64,000 bases of DNA from Turritopsis dohrnii (lineage: Eukaryota; Cnidaria; Hydrozoa; Anthoathecata; Oceaniidae): the NCBI GenBank assembly GCA_027922465.2, contig BQMF02000068.1, forward strand, positions 1,116,001 through 1,180,000, given 5' to 3'. Each line of letters opens with the position of its first letter. Positions within the stretch are counted from its first letter, which is position 1. Below the pieces are notes generated by a model, which saw only the letters and a program-made list of their open reading frames with translations, was not told the DNA's origin and ran no database searches. The position numbers and the translations under genes are program-made. Of this stretch, positions 36,609-46,789 are shown in pieces.

Positions 36609-38600
36609 TTGGTTTAATACCTACCTATTGTTACCTATTGTTGAGTTTTGATGATATCTTCATCGGCCCATTTCGTTGAAACCAGTCCTATTCATATCGA
36701 AAATAGCATTTGATTTTTCATTCCCAGTTGCATAGCCAGGTTGTAAATAATCTGCAACTGTCTTCAAATAAACATCTAGTTCTTTCTTGAATAAATCTTT
36801 CGAGCACCTGGTCATGTCCCTGAGTGTTTTAGGTAAGCAGTTGAATAACTTTGGCCCTCTGTAGCGAAAGCTGCCGTACATGGCCCCTTGAAATCTTCCA
36901 CGTGAAACAGGAGGTATGGCCATACCTCCTGTTTCACGTGGATGGAACATAGTCGTCCGTGCCTGTGTTGTGTATGTATGATGAGATTCCCCCAATCTGG
37001 TCTCCCGATTCTGGATTGAAATGACTGAAATTTGGTACTATCCCTTCGAGAATACACCATACATATATAACCTGGTATCTTTCACGTCTTCTTTCAAGGG
37101 AATATAGTCCAAGCTTATGTAGTTGTTCCCAGTAGTTCAAGTGACGCACCTCGTTTATGTTGTTAACAAAAGCTTTTTGGACCTTTTCAATCTCTTGAAT
37201 GTCTCCTTTTTACGTTGGTGACCAGAGCGGTGAGCAGTAGTCGAAATAAGGTATTATCAATGATTTCCACAATGTCAACAGTATTAGTTTTTCTCGTGTA
37301 TGAAAAGTTCGCAATACCCAAGCTGAAAGTTCCTTTGTTTTAGTTATAATTGAATTGATTTGTTTTGTAAAGGTGCAATCATTTTCCATGATCACACCTA
37401 AGTCCTTAACAAATTCTTTTGAGGTGATCCTCTTTCCTTGGTTATCCAAGTACAAAGATAAATTTCTTATATCGAGATCATTTCCATAATGGAGGTGTTC
37501 GAATTTATCCCCATTAAGTTTCATGTTGTTCTCGAGTGTCCATTTAAATGCAGTGTTCAAATCAGATTGAAGCTTAAAAGTGTCGATGAGATTGCTTATA
37601 GCTTTAGACATTCTTGTATCGTCTGCGAAACTGGAAAGGAAGGTATAAATGGTGTTTTTATCTATGTCTCCGATCATTAAGAGAAACAACAATGGACCAA
37701 GCACTGATCCCTGTGGTACACCAGATACAACATCAGCACTATGAGACATCTTTCCATCAACTAAAACATACTGCTTTCGATTAATAAGGAATGAGTAGAT
37801 CCATTTGGCGATTTTACCCCCGATTCCGAGTTGATTCAGTTTAGTTATGATCAATTTGTGGTCGACTTTGTCGAATGCCTTGCTAAAGTCCAAATATATT
37901 GTATCAACGTTGTGACCGTTCTGGAGTTCAGTTAAAATCCTGTCAAAATGAACAAGGAGTTGACTTAAGCAAGATCTGCCCTTTCTAAATCCGTGCTGTG
38001 TGTCATTCAGCAGTTGTTGACTGTCCAAAAATTCAACTATTTTTGTTTTCAAAACTTTTTCAAATATCTTGATCAGGTGAGAAGTAAGCGAAACTGGTCG
38101 GTAGTTTGCTGGATCACCCTGGTTACCTCCTTTGTAGATTGGGGTTACAAAATGTGTTCTGAGCATGCTTGGTGTCAGTCCTTTGTCAAAACAATTTTTC
38201 CAAAATTTACGTAAAAACTCTGCGAAAAACTCTTTGCATTCTAGTAAAAGTTTTGCAGGAAGACCCTCTGGTCCAGCAGCTGCATTAGGTTTCAGGGACT
38301 CTATAGCCTCCAAAAAGTCACTTGTTTTGAACTCAATGTCATTAAAAAGCAATTCTGGAAATTCTGTATCTATGTCTATATCAAGTGGCGTACTAAAAAC
38401 TGTTTGATACTGCTTTTGAAGAAGATTTGCCATTTTGAGACTGTCACTTGTAAAAGTTTTTTCGTCTTTGTTGTAGAGTGGCCCAACTCGAGATTTGACT
38501 TTACAGTGTTTCTTTGTATATGCAAAGAAGTATTTAGGATTATCTTTTATAGCATTTATAGCTTTTCTCTCTGAATTTATCAATTGTTTATCACGTGAGT
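36609..38600 (-). mobile_element. LINE, CR1/Jockey-like, same family as 15893-17990, with stop and frameshifts
   Basis: The frame 38583-37211 carries N-Y-R-P-V-S-L-T-S, Q-H-G-F-R-K-G-R-S, Y-L-D-F-S-K-A-F-D-K-V-D, G-V-P-Q-G-S-V-L-G-P-L-L-F and S-F-A-D-D, so the catalytic residues are intact. An in-frame TAA at 37208-37210 interrupts it; the same frame then resumes (W-E-Q-L-H-K-L-G-L-Y-S-L) to 36934. The last part is shifted into another frame (36995-36660) around an inserted 46-bp palindrome (36897-36942). The 3' end has a short tandem tail (ACAATAGGTA units, 36622-36645). No endonuclease is seen upstream, so the copy is 5' truncated and dead. Confidence 0.9.
36897..36942. repeat. 46-bp perfect palindrome inside the LINE
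   Basis: Two 23-bp arms with no spacer; the right arm is CCATACCTCCTGTTTCACGT and GGA. One arm fits the LINE coding sequence and the other is its inverted copy. Confidence 0.9.
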
Positions 38601-38916
38601 TATTTAACCATTGTTTTCAGTTTGTCAACATGAAATCTACCCATGCCATTCACTGAGGCCTGTTATGAGAGGATAGGAGAGCTACAAACTATTGTAAACT
38701 CAAAGTCCTCGAAAGGTTGCCTGCTGAATAATATTGATGATATTATTCATTTTGTGTAAATCATAAATACCGTCGTCAATGTGCCAAATTAAGGACAGCC
38801 TTCCTTATTACGGACATCAAAATGTAAACAAAGATTCTTGTCACGAAAATATACATTCTATCTTACCAAGTTCACCACATGTAACTGAATAAAACGTTTT
38901 ATATGAAACACAGATC
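38601..38916. other. No gene seen
   Basis: Short spacer between the truncated LINE 5' end and a MITE. No structure recognised. Confidence 0.5.
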
Positions 38917-39499
38917 CAGTCAGCAGGGACAACTGCAAATTAAGCTCTATCGCTTAATTAAGATGTGATAGCTTAAATAGGCGATTTTTCTCTCCTAATT
39001 AGGCGATTGTCCTGATATGGATATAAACTGGATATAAACTGGATGCAAATAGCACGTTTATTTATATATAAAAATATAACCAATGGTTGACATCCAAATA
39101 AGCCTATCTGTCAAATGATCGCTTAATTAGGATGTTATAGCTTAATTAAGCTAGGGGTTACAGTATGTTCAGGTTTTCGCAATATATTTGCTCAACTCGC
39201 GGGGATTTCGCTTAATTAAGCCATATATAGCTTAAATAAGCAATTTGTTGTTTTGGAGTATATCTTTATGTTCCGCGAAGCAAACAAAACAATATTTCAC
39301 TAGTAGAGGCAATATGTTTCGAGTTTACGTGCTGCAAAAATTGACGGCGCGACTACAGGGAGTTTTTCAGATATCGAAGCGAGAATACGTTGAACCTCCT
39401 AAATAGGCAAATATAGCCTAATTAGACTATCATAATTCTCCTAGTTAAGCTATTAGCTAAAATAGGCGATATAGCTTAATTTGCGGTTGTCCCTGACTG
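38917..39499. mobile_element. MITE with CAGTCAG..GGGACAAC ends and AATTAAGC / TAGGCGAT internal words
   Basis: The left end CAGTCAGCAGGGACAACTGC and AAATTAAGC pairs with the right end (39474-39499), where the reverse reads CAGTCAGGGACAACCGCAAA; the left arm has three extra bases. The 580-bp interior is dominated by GCTTAATTAAG, CTTAATTAGG and TAGGCGAT in both orientations, so it should fold extensively. There is no coding capacity. Confidence 0.8.
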
Positions 39500-40224
39500 A
39501 GAGTAGAGAGCCCCAATAGAGAGCAATTACCAGCCAACACGTTATCGTGAGAAGAAATGCAAATGGACCGTAAAGAATCATAATGGCCTATCTATTTCAA
39601 TACCCATTAAGAAGTGGCCTCCCTCACTGTGATTGACGTACAAAAATTTATTTTTTGACTTATTTTATGATAATAAAATTTCTAAAAGCATGTTCTGAAT
39701 TCATTTTCATTCTTATTTATTAAAAACACATGTTAGCATTTATTAAAAATATACAAAGCTTTTCGTAAGATAAGGCTTACATTATCAAGTTAGATATGTG
39801 TTAGAAAAAAATGACCCCTTAGAATATTCAAATCTAATCTTGTATGTAATTCCAGAGAAATGACTTGATCTTTCCAAGAAAACGACAATATCAATTATGG
39901 GGTGACTTCGATTAGCTTATGAGAAGCGTCAAATTACTTATAATTATATTTGGCAATGTTTTTAAAGCGCCATTATTAGAATATTAACAGACCTTCATTT
40001 CTCATCCGCGGTAAATGTTTGACCGTAAAAGATCAGCGAATGTTAGTAAAACAAAAGATATTTACGATGTTCACACATGTGTGACCCTCGTTAATGTGAA
40101 ACGAAATTAACATTGAAATTTCAAAATTATTGAGACCTATCATGGAAAGAGCACGCTTATTAAAATTTCTTTGGTAAGTCATTAAATCTCCCATGAGATA
40201 CGACGACTTTTCACAAAGTTCTTG
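39500..40224. other. No gene seen
   Basis: AT-rich, no motif recognised. Confidence 0.5.
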
Positions 40225-40604
40225 CAAACCAGGGCTTTAGCCAGAACTTATTAAAATACCGCGTATAACCAGAATTGGGAATTTTTGTTGCCAAATGTCA
40301 CCCACCATGGTTAGGTGACGAAGAAAATTTTGGGATCTAGACTCTCTAAAACATCTTTAAAATCAACTTCTCTGTGATTTTTGAGCATATAAATAACAGC
40401 ACAACATTATTAACTTCATCGTTTTTTCATTCATTTTTTTGACCAATAGATTTTTTCTTTCCAGTCTTGTCATTATGAGGCGCACTCCTAGAGTTTGTTA
40501 AGACGCGTTTGTTAAACGTAATGTATACAAATTTGGGAATTTTCTGACAATTGGGAATACCGCGTTATACGCGGTATGACAGGGCTGGCTAAAGCCCTGC
40601 GAAC
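40225..40604. mobile_element. hAT-like MITE with CAGGGCTTTAGCCAG ends
   Basis: CAGGGCTTTAGCCAG (40230-40244) is matched in reverse by CTGGCTAAAGCCCTG (40585-40599). A second pairing, around TACCGCGTATAAC and AATTGGGAAT, follows inside both arms. CAGGG/CCCTG termini are typical of hAT-superfamily elements. The flanking octamers are not clearly identical, so the class is provisional. Confidence 0.7.
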
Positions 40605-41009
40605 ATGTACCTTATAGTGATATAAAACATTTGTTTTTTTCGTGTTTTTATAAGCACGATATTATCGATAAAGGCATAAGGAAAAGAAAAACAGAATATA
40701 GCAGTGAAGAACAGAATTTCTTTCAGACATATTATAATTTTCTTTACATTCAGCCTATATACTTTACATAGTACCAAAAATGTCCAGGCTAGACTCTTAA
40801 ATACGACATAGAGGGATGAGCAATTATAATTGAACAATAAAAGAATATATATATACACTAAGAATTGCTTAAAAGTCATCCGGGACCTGGAGAAAAGAGG
40901 AAACAAAAGAAACAATGTAAAAATGAGACCAAAGAGATGGGGTAATGAGGAGATAAAACTAGAAGGTGTAAACAAAGAAAAACAAAATAACTTAATTAAT
41001 AAAACTAAG
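40605..41009. other. Unassigned; purine-rich plus strand
   Basis: A 128-codon hydrophobic frame on the minus strand (40589-40975) is the complement of a purine-rich tract and has no family motif. The stretch lies just 3' of the GIY-YIG-like fragment on the minus strand and may be its 3' flank. Confidence 0.35.
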
Positions 41010-41270
41010 TTACGTTACACCATTTCGAAAGAGTGTGAGATTTTTAATATCTTTTTTATCATTTAATGAAGGTTTGATAGTCATTATGTGGTATGCTTCA
41101 AGAATTTTACGCTTAAGAGTGTCCTTAGGAGCTCTTTCAATGACCGACCAATGAAATTTGTGTGTTGGACTTCCCACCAAGTGCTTGGATGGTTCCAATT
41201 TTTTGGAATTAATTATGCTCTTACCATTGAATATCAGCGTTTCGTTTAGTCTCGAAATTGAACTGTTGAA
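41010..41270 (-). pseudogene. Possible GIY-YIG-type nuclease C-terminus from a retroelement
   Basis: Reading on the minus strand up to the stop at 41010: H-x-H-W-S-V-I-E-R-A, then I-L-E-A-Y-H-I, then K-P-S-L-N, then L-T-L-F-R-N-G-V-T. This order (a histidine before a strand, an I-x-E-A helix, K-P-x-L-N) is how the C-terminal part of GIY-YIG nuclease domains in retroelements often looks. The fragment is about 80 codons and has no associated reverse transcriptase. The identification is by pattern memory only. Confidence 0.4.
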
Positions 41271-41289
41271 ATCTGATGTCTCTCCTTAC

Positions 41290-43560
41290 TCTTCTTGATA
41301 CTTTAGGCTCTTACTTCATTCTTCCTTCTATTCTTCTTCCAACTGGAATAACTTCTTCTTCTAAAAACTCATTGACAATATTTTTATATCTACCTCTAAT
41401 CTTAAAACCCTTTCTGAAAACCTTTTATTTAATATCTCTGATCACTTAGCACAATTCATACTTCTGTTCAATGACACTAAACAAAATTGATCTAACCAAC
41501 CAGTCTACAAACGCGACTGGTCTAAGTTCGACAAAACTAATTTCATTTCAGACTATTTTGACATTGACTGGGATGAAAGACTAAAGCTGACTGATCGTGA
41601 CGTGAACTACTCTTTCGCTAAATTCTTTGCTGCAATTGATGGCGTTATTGATCGACATCTCCCTTCTCAAACTGACAAAAAACAAATCAAATTCTTATCA
41701 AAACCTTGGATTACACCAGGGAAGAAGTCTATAATAAACAGGGATAAACTTTTAAAACAATTCATCAAAAGAAACTGATCCAACTTTGAAATCTAAGCTT
41801 CACAACGATTTTAAACGTTATAGGAACCAAATTGTCTCTCTCTGCAGAATAGTAAAAAACAAATTATGAATACTTTAGATCTAACCTTAATAACATTAAA
41901 AATATGGATTGGAGTGAAAGAAATAAGATCTGTAAAATCTTCTCACTCCTTCTCCTTCTTCTTATCTATTGACAGTTCAATCATATCTGATCCTGAACCT
42001 TTAACAACTACTTTTCTTCTGTAGCTGACACTATAAGAACCACTATTATACCTTACACACCAAAACACTTCTCTTTCTATCTGAAGCAACTTGAAAATTT
42101 CACTAAAACTTTGAAATTATCTCTTTGTTACCCCTGCTGAAACTACTAATTTAATCTCATCCTTACCTGATGAAAAGGCTAGTGGTTCTGATAGCATTCA
42201 TGTAACCATTCTCAAACTTCTTAAACATGAAATCTCTAATCCTCTTCAAAAAATCTTTCTTTCTCTACTGGAGTGTTCCTTAAAACTTCTTCAGTTGTTC
42301 CGGTCTATAAAAATAAAGGCTCTACTTTAGAAATCTCTAATTACTTCCCTATTTCACTTCTGTCCAACATTGAAAAACTATTAGAAAAACTCATGTACTC
42401 TCGCCTGTCTTTTTTTCTCGATCAACATTAATATCTGTATGAGAGACAGTTTGGTTTCCAAAAAGGGCACTCTACTACTCATGCCTTAACCAATATCACT
42501 AAGTGCATCCGCAAAGCTTTTGACCGAGGTCAGTTTGGTATTGGGGTATTTGTCGATCTCCAAAAAGCCTTTGACACTGTAGATCACAAAATTGTATGCA
42601 AAAAACTTTCATACTATGGAATTTGAGGTGTTACCAACAGGTGGTTTAGGTCTAACCTTTCCAAAAGATCCTAATTTGTAAAATTATTGATCTTTAAGTC
42701 TGATTCAAAAACCATAAATCATGGTGTTTCTCAAGGGTCTGTCCTTGGACCTTTACTCTTTTTAATTTACATCAATGATTTACATTATGCTCTTGCCTAC
42801 TCTGACATCTACCTTTTTGCTGATAATGATAATCTCCTTCAATTTAACAGGTCCCTGAAATCACTGAACAAAAGAATTAACATTGATTTAAAACTTAATG
42901 CAAATAAAATCTCCCTTAATACCAGTAAAACTGAGTTTACCCTGGTTAGACATAAATCTGAATTACCGAATTTTAAACTCAAGGTCAAAATTGGTGGGAG
43001 GAAACTTCAACCTAGCCAGTTCATTAAATATCTTGGTGTATATCTTGAGCCTTCAATCAAACTTTGACGACCCAACTGTGCACTGAGTAAAATTCGTCAC
43101 TTCCTGCCTGAATCTGTCTCTCTTTCTGTTTACCATGCAATCTTTTCCTCTCATATGCACTATGGCTGCCAGGCCTGGACCCTGCATGAATCTACTCATA
43201 ATAAACGCATTCTCCTTCTCCAAAAAACTGCAGTTCGTCCCAATTACTTGTTCTTCCTTTAGAACTCATTCTTATCCACTCTTTACTAAAACTTGGTCTA
43301 CTTTCGATCTTTGATTTGACAAAAGTCCTAAATAATCCTTTTCATTCATCAAATTCTTAATCACAAAATTCTTGATCACATTTATAGTGCTTTCAATTTC
43401 TCCAAATTATCCTATACCATCAATACCAGAGGTAAGTCAGGATATCTATGTAAACCTAGTATAAACACTAGCATGGTATTAATTCTTTTACATATCAATC
43501 AATATCTTGGTGGAATCTCTTCCAGACTATCTATAAACACATCAACCTAGCTTCCCTTTC
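41290..43560 (+). mobile_element. LINE remnant, second reverse transcriptase family, many frameshifts
   Basis: Starts with the end of an endonuclease (I-S-D-H-L-A-Q-F near 41436), then a linker (K-R-D-W-S-K-F near 41513 and K-P-W-I-T near 41700). Reverse transcriptase pieces follow in shifting frames: F-V-D-L-Q-K-A-F-D-T-V-D-H near 42550, then G-V-S-Q-G-S-V-L-G-P-L-L-F and a mutated F-A-D-N in place of the catalytic F-A-D-D (42687-43067), then K-Y-L-G-V-Y. It resembles the minus-strand remnant at 24302-26000 and retains more of the 5' part. It is inactive. Confidence 0.85.
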
Positions 43561-43779
43561 ATATATATAACCAACTTAAAAAATCTCGTCACTGATTTTT
43601 TTCTAAGACACTACCTAACATGCAACTAGCTTCTCACTTTTGGATTTTCATTAATCAGGAAACAGTTTTTTTTACCTTTTATTTTTATTTTTGTTAACTA
43701 CCATTTAATTTCTCTTTCTATTTTCTGTTGTATATATCTATTTGTAGCTATATTCATGGGTGTTGAATTAAATGAGTGA

Positions 43780-44176
43780 GAGAATTTTTTTCGTGGAATA
43801 TAATTTTTGCGAGAATTTTTATTTTGTGGATGGTAAAATTTATTAATATTTGTTGAAATTTAATGCTTATTATAATTATATTATATACGGGGAGAACCTT
43901 TTGCTTTTTCGCTTTTTTTGGTCATTTGTGCAAGAGTAAGTCCCTGTGAAAACGACTGGCATGTAGATTCACGAAAGTTTCCAATTAATTAGGATAATTA
44001 CGGTAACAGTCTAAATCAATAAATCTCTTTCTTTTTTTGTTGTGGACATCAAATTTTGAAAATTTTGCAGCGACCAATTTTACGAAATTTCGCAAGAATT
44101 TAATTTCGAGGATTTTAGCAAAATCAGCGAAATGTGTGAAATTTTATTCCTGCAAAACTTTTTTCCCTTAAGGTAT
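43780..44176. mobile_element. Decayed MITE of the TACCTTAAGG / CGCGAAA family
   Basis: The right end reads TTTTTTCCCTTAAGGTA (near 44160-44176), preceded by AATTTCGCAAGAATTTAATT-type words; the left part contains inverted versions of the same words. The left terminus is degraded. Confidence 0.55.
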
Positions 44177-44470
44177 TACATAATACTGTAGGAACCTCAA
44201 GACTACAGCAGACCTATTTTATCCATCGTCAGAAATACAGGTACAGAAATGTTTCAAAGGACAATTACAAATAAGATGATTTTTGTTTGCATAATGTAGT
44301 CTCTAATCATCTAAAAGATAGATAACGGATATTGAAGGAATTGAATCGGCAACTTATAATTTGTTTTCAATCATTCCAGTTTTACGATAAATGCATTATA
44401 ATGATAACACTTCCTTTTCTGTAATATCCTGCAGTTGTTTTGTGATGTCCATGCTCTCTATCATCCTTGC
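44177..44470. other. No gene seen
   Basis: Spacer between two copies of the same MITE family. Confidence 0.5.
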
Positions 44471-44865
44471 TACCTTAAGGGAAGAAATTTTCGCGGGAAG
44501 AAATATTCGCGGAATTTAATTTCGCGGTTGAAATGGTAAAAATGGCCGATTTTCGCGGAATTTAATTTCGCGATTGACCAATTTTAACATGTTTCGCGGA
44601 ATTAAAGTTCGCGGTTTTCGATTTTCAAACAAATACTTAACAGAAAAAATGCCTCCTTTTTTGCGTTGTGAATCGTTTTTTCTTTTATTATTTAACATAT
44701 AAAACTAAAATCGAATTTTCTCGGAATTTAATTTCGCGATTGAGCAATTTTGGCGTGTTTCGCGGAATTTAATTTAGCGGTTAGGGGCAAAAATCGCGAA
44801 ATTAAATTCCGCGAAAATTTCTTCCGCGAAAATTTCTTCCCGCGAAAATTTTTTCCCTTAAGGTA
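44471..44865. mobile_element. Intact MITE, TACCTTAAGG / CGCGAAA family
   Basis: The left end TACCTTAAGGGAAGAAATTT pairs with the right end, ...TTTTTTCCCTTAAGGTA, read in reverse. The interior repeats GCGGAATTTAATTTCGCG and its near-palindromic variants at least four times. The end sequence contains CTTAAG. A 60-codon frame within it is a by-product. This is the best copy of four related elements in the window. Confidence 0.85.
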
Positions 44866-45356
44866 GCCTCAAATAATTATCTCCGTTATAGATTGCCCAT
44901 TTCTGTTTTTGACTGATTCGCCAATCCATTATAAATTTTCTGGTGATCTATGTTAAGTGTATGTAATTGCCATTGTGACATATTTTAACAAATCTCTATA
45001 TCTGGAAATTCTTATCTGGTAGCAATCATAGGATTTCTTACAGATTTAGTCATTGATTGTTCAAATCATGTTTTATGTTGCCAAAGTGATGTTGTCGAAA
45101 ATATATAACCTGTTGTCCATGAATCTTTGAAACATAGATATTTGACACTTGGCATCAATATTATGTAGAAGAAGCTGGTAGATAGTACGTCATTAGATAA
45201 GTTTGAGAAGTTTTGCACAAACATAAAATATGCAATAATTAGTGTAGTGGAACTTTAGGTCTATTCTTTTCAATTGTATTGTATTGTATTGTATTTGAAT
45301 ATTTTAAAAGGATATTTACATTTCAGATAAAATCTGCTATCAATATGTGTCCTTTA
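44866..45356. other. No gene; (TTGTA)n microsatellite at 45273-45296
   Basis: AT-rich DNA ending in five TTGTA/GTATT units. The microsatellite lies at the 3' side of the following minus-strand LINE fragment but is separated from its last codons by about 190 bases. Confidence 0.6.
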
Positions 45357-45930
45357 TCATATGGTTACAATTGAATATACAAGATAATAAAATAAATAAA
45401 TAAAAAACAAAGCAATATAGATACAAATAAAATGAAACAAGCATAAAATTAAAAGTAAACACATCATTTCAGTAAATAGATATTTACTTGAAGAACTGTT
45501 GTACCTTTTTCTTAAAGTTTGTGCATGTCCTAATATCCAGTGGTAAACTGTTGTAAATCTTGGCCCCCATGAAATAAAAAGAATTTTTAGCAAATTCTAG
45601 TTTCACTTGTGGTACTTTGACTAGAACATTTTGTTTTCTAGTGTTGATTCTTTGCTGGTTTATAGAAAAGTAGTCATGGAACATAGTGCAAATGTTCTTA
45701 TCTAAGCATTTGCGTACTACTAACACAGCTTGTTTGTCAAGTTCATTTTGTAATTGTAATATATAATCAGCTCGTCGTTCAAGTGACTTCAATTTTGTCT
45801 GCTGTGTTGAATTCAAGTTTAAGTGAACAATTCCATTGAATCTGAGTCCTGAATGGATGACACTTGAATACAATAACTTCGCAGCATCTGGAGTTAAGTA
45901 CTGTATCAATTTCCGCAAAATACAAAGTTT
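45357..45930 (-). mobile_element. 5'-truncated LINE fragment (C-terminal part of a reverse transcriptase protein)
   Basis: The minus-strand frame 45918-45484 reads L-L-Y-S-S-V-I-H-S, then L-E-R-R-A, C-L-D-K, F-H-D-Y-F, N-T-R, and F-x-x-M-G-A-K-I-Y-N-S-L-P. This is the usual order in the C-terminal region of CR1/Jockey-like LINE proteins, after the polymerase. The upstream polymerase is absent. It differs in sequence from the other two families in the window. Confidence 0.75.
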
Positions 45931-46789
45931 AGATGACGCTTTTTTGTATTATTTTTTGTATTATTACAGTAATCTGAAGATTTTTTGATGTTTGAGACAG
46001 TTGTCATTGCCGATTGATCTTTTGTTTTGAAAAACTTAGGATTTTAATTCAAATTTCAGAAATTCACTTTAATAACTTTTTTTAGTATAACTTTAGTAAT
46101 TGAATACTAAAATAGAGTTTTTTTTTTATTTAAGAATATTGTGTTAGGTTTCACGATTTGTTGATATGCAAAACATCTTGTTGCATGTCAATTTCATTTC
46201 CATGATAGAATTCAAGGTCAAAAAAAGTCTGGGAAGGAAATGTTGGAACCTTGCATTAAAAATGAATGTCCACTACTGTAAAAAAGCAATTCTAAAAGTT
46301 TGAAAAGGTAACCTATCACGCTGATGTTTTCGGTAATCAAAAATAACTTATGAAAAAAGCTTTATTGATAGCAAATTTCCAGCGAAAAATATAAAAATTA
46401 TAATACCACCATTTTACTTTATAGTCTTCTAAATTTTATGTCTTTTAATTTTAGCTGCAGTATCAGTTTTAATTTCTTGCCGAAAAAGAGTATAAATGTG
46501 TCTCTACTTACTACGAATTAGTTTTCTACGTTCTCCTTGTTTTTTTTTCTTCCACGCCAAATTTTGGCTACACCTCATTTTATCGAAGTATGAAATAAAC
46601 AAACTGAATTAAAATTAAAAATGAATTCTCTCCAAAACATTTCTAGTATTCTCCCGAATATAAATTCTTAACATAAGTGATGTCTTGGAAATCTTTTGTT
46701 GTTGTTTTTTTACTTTTTTAAAATTTTCTAAAAATCTATCACATATTTTTTCATTCCTGGATTATGTAGAAATAACTAATAATGCCATA
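45931..46789. other. Upstream region of CMC1; no other gene seen
   Basis: AT-rich DNA between the LINE fragment and the CMC1 start codon; it probably includes the CMC1 promoter. No clear element was identified. Confidence 0.35.

Noticed and set aside
40589..40975. 128-codon hydrophobic minus-strand frame
   Set aside because: It is the complement of an A/G-rich tract, which gives long runs of Phe, Leu and Ile by composition.
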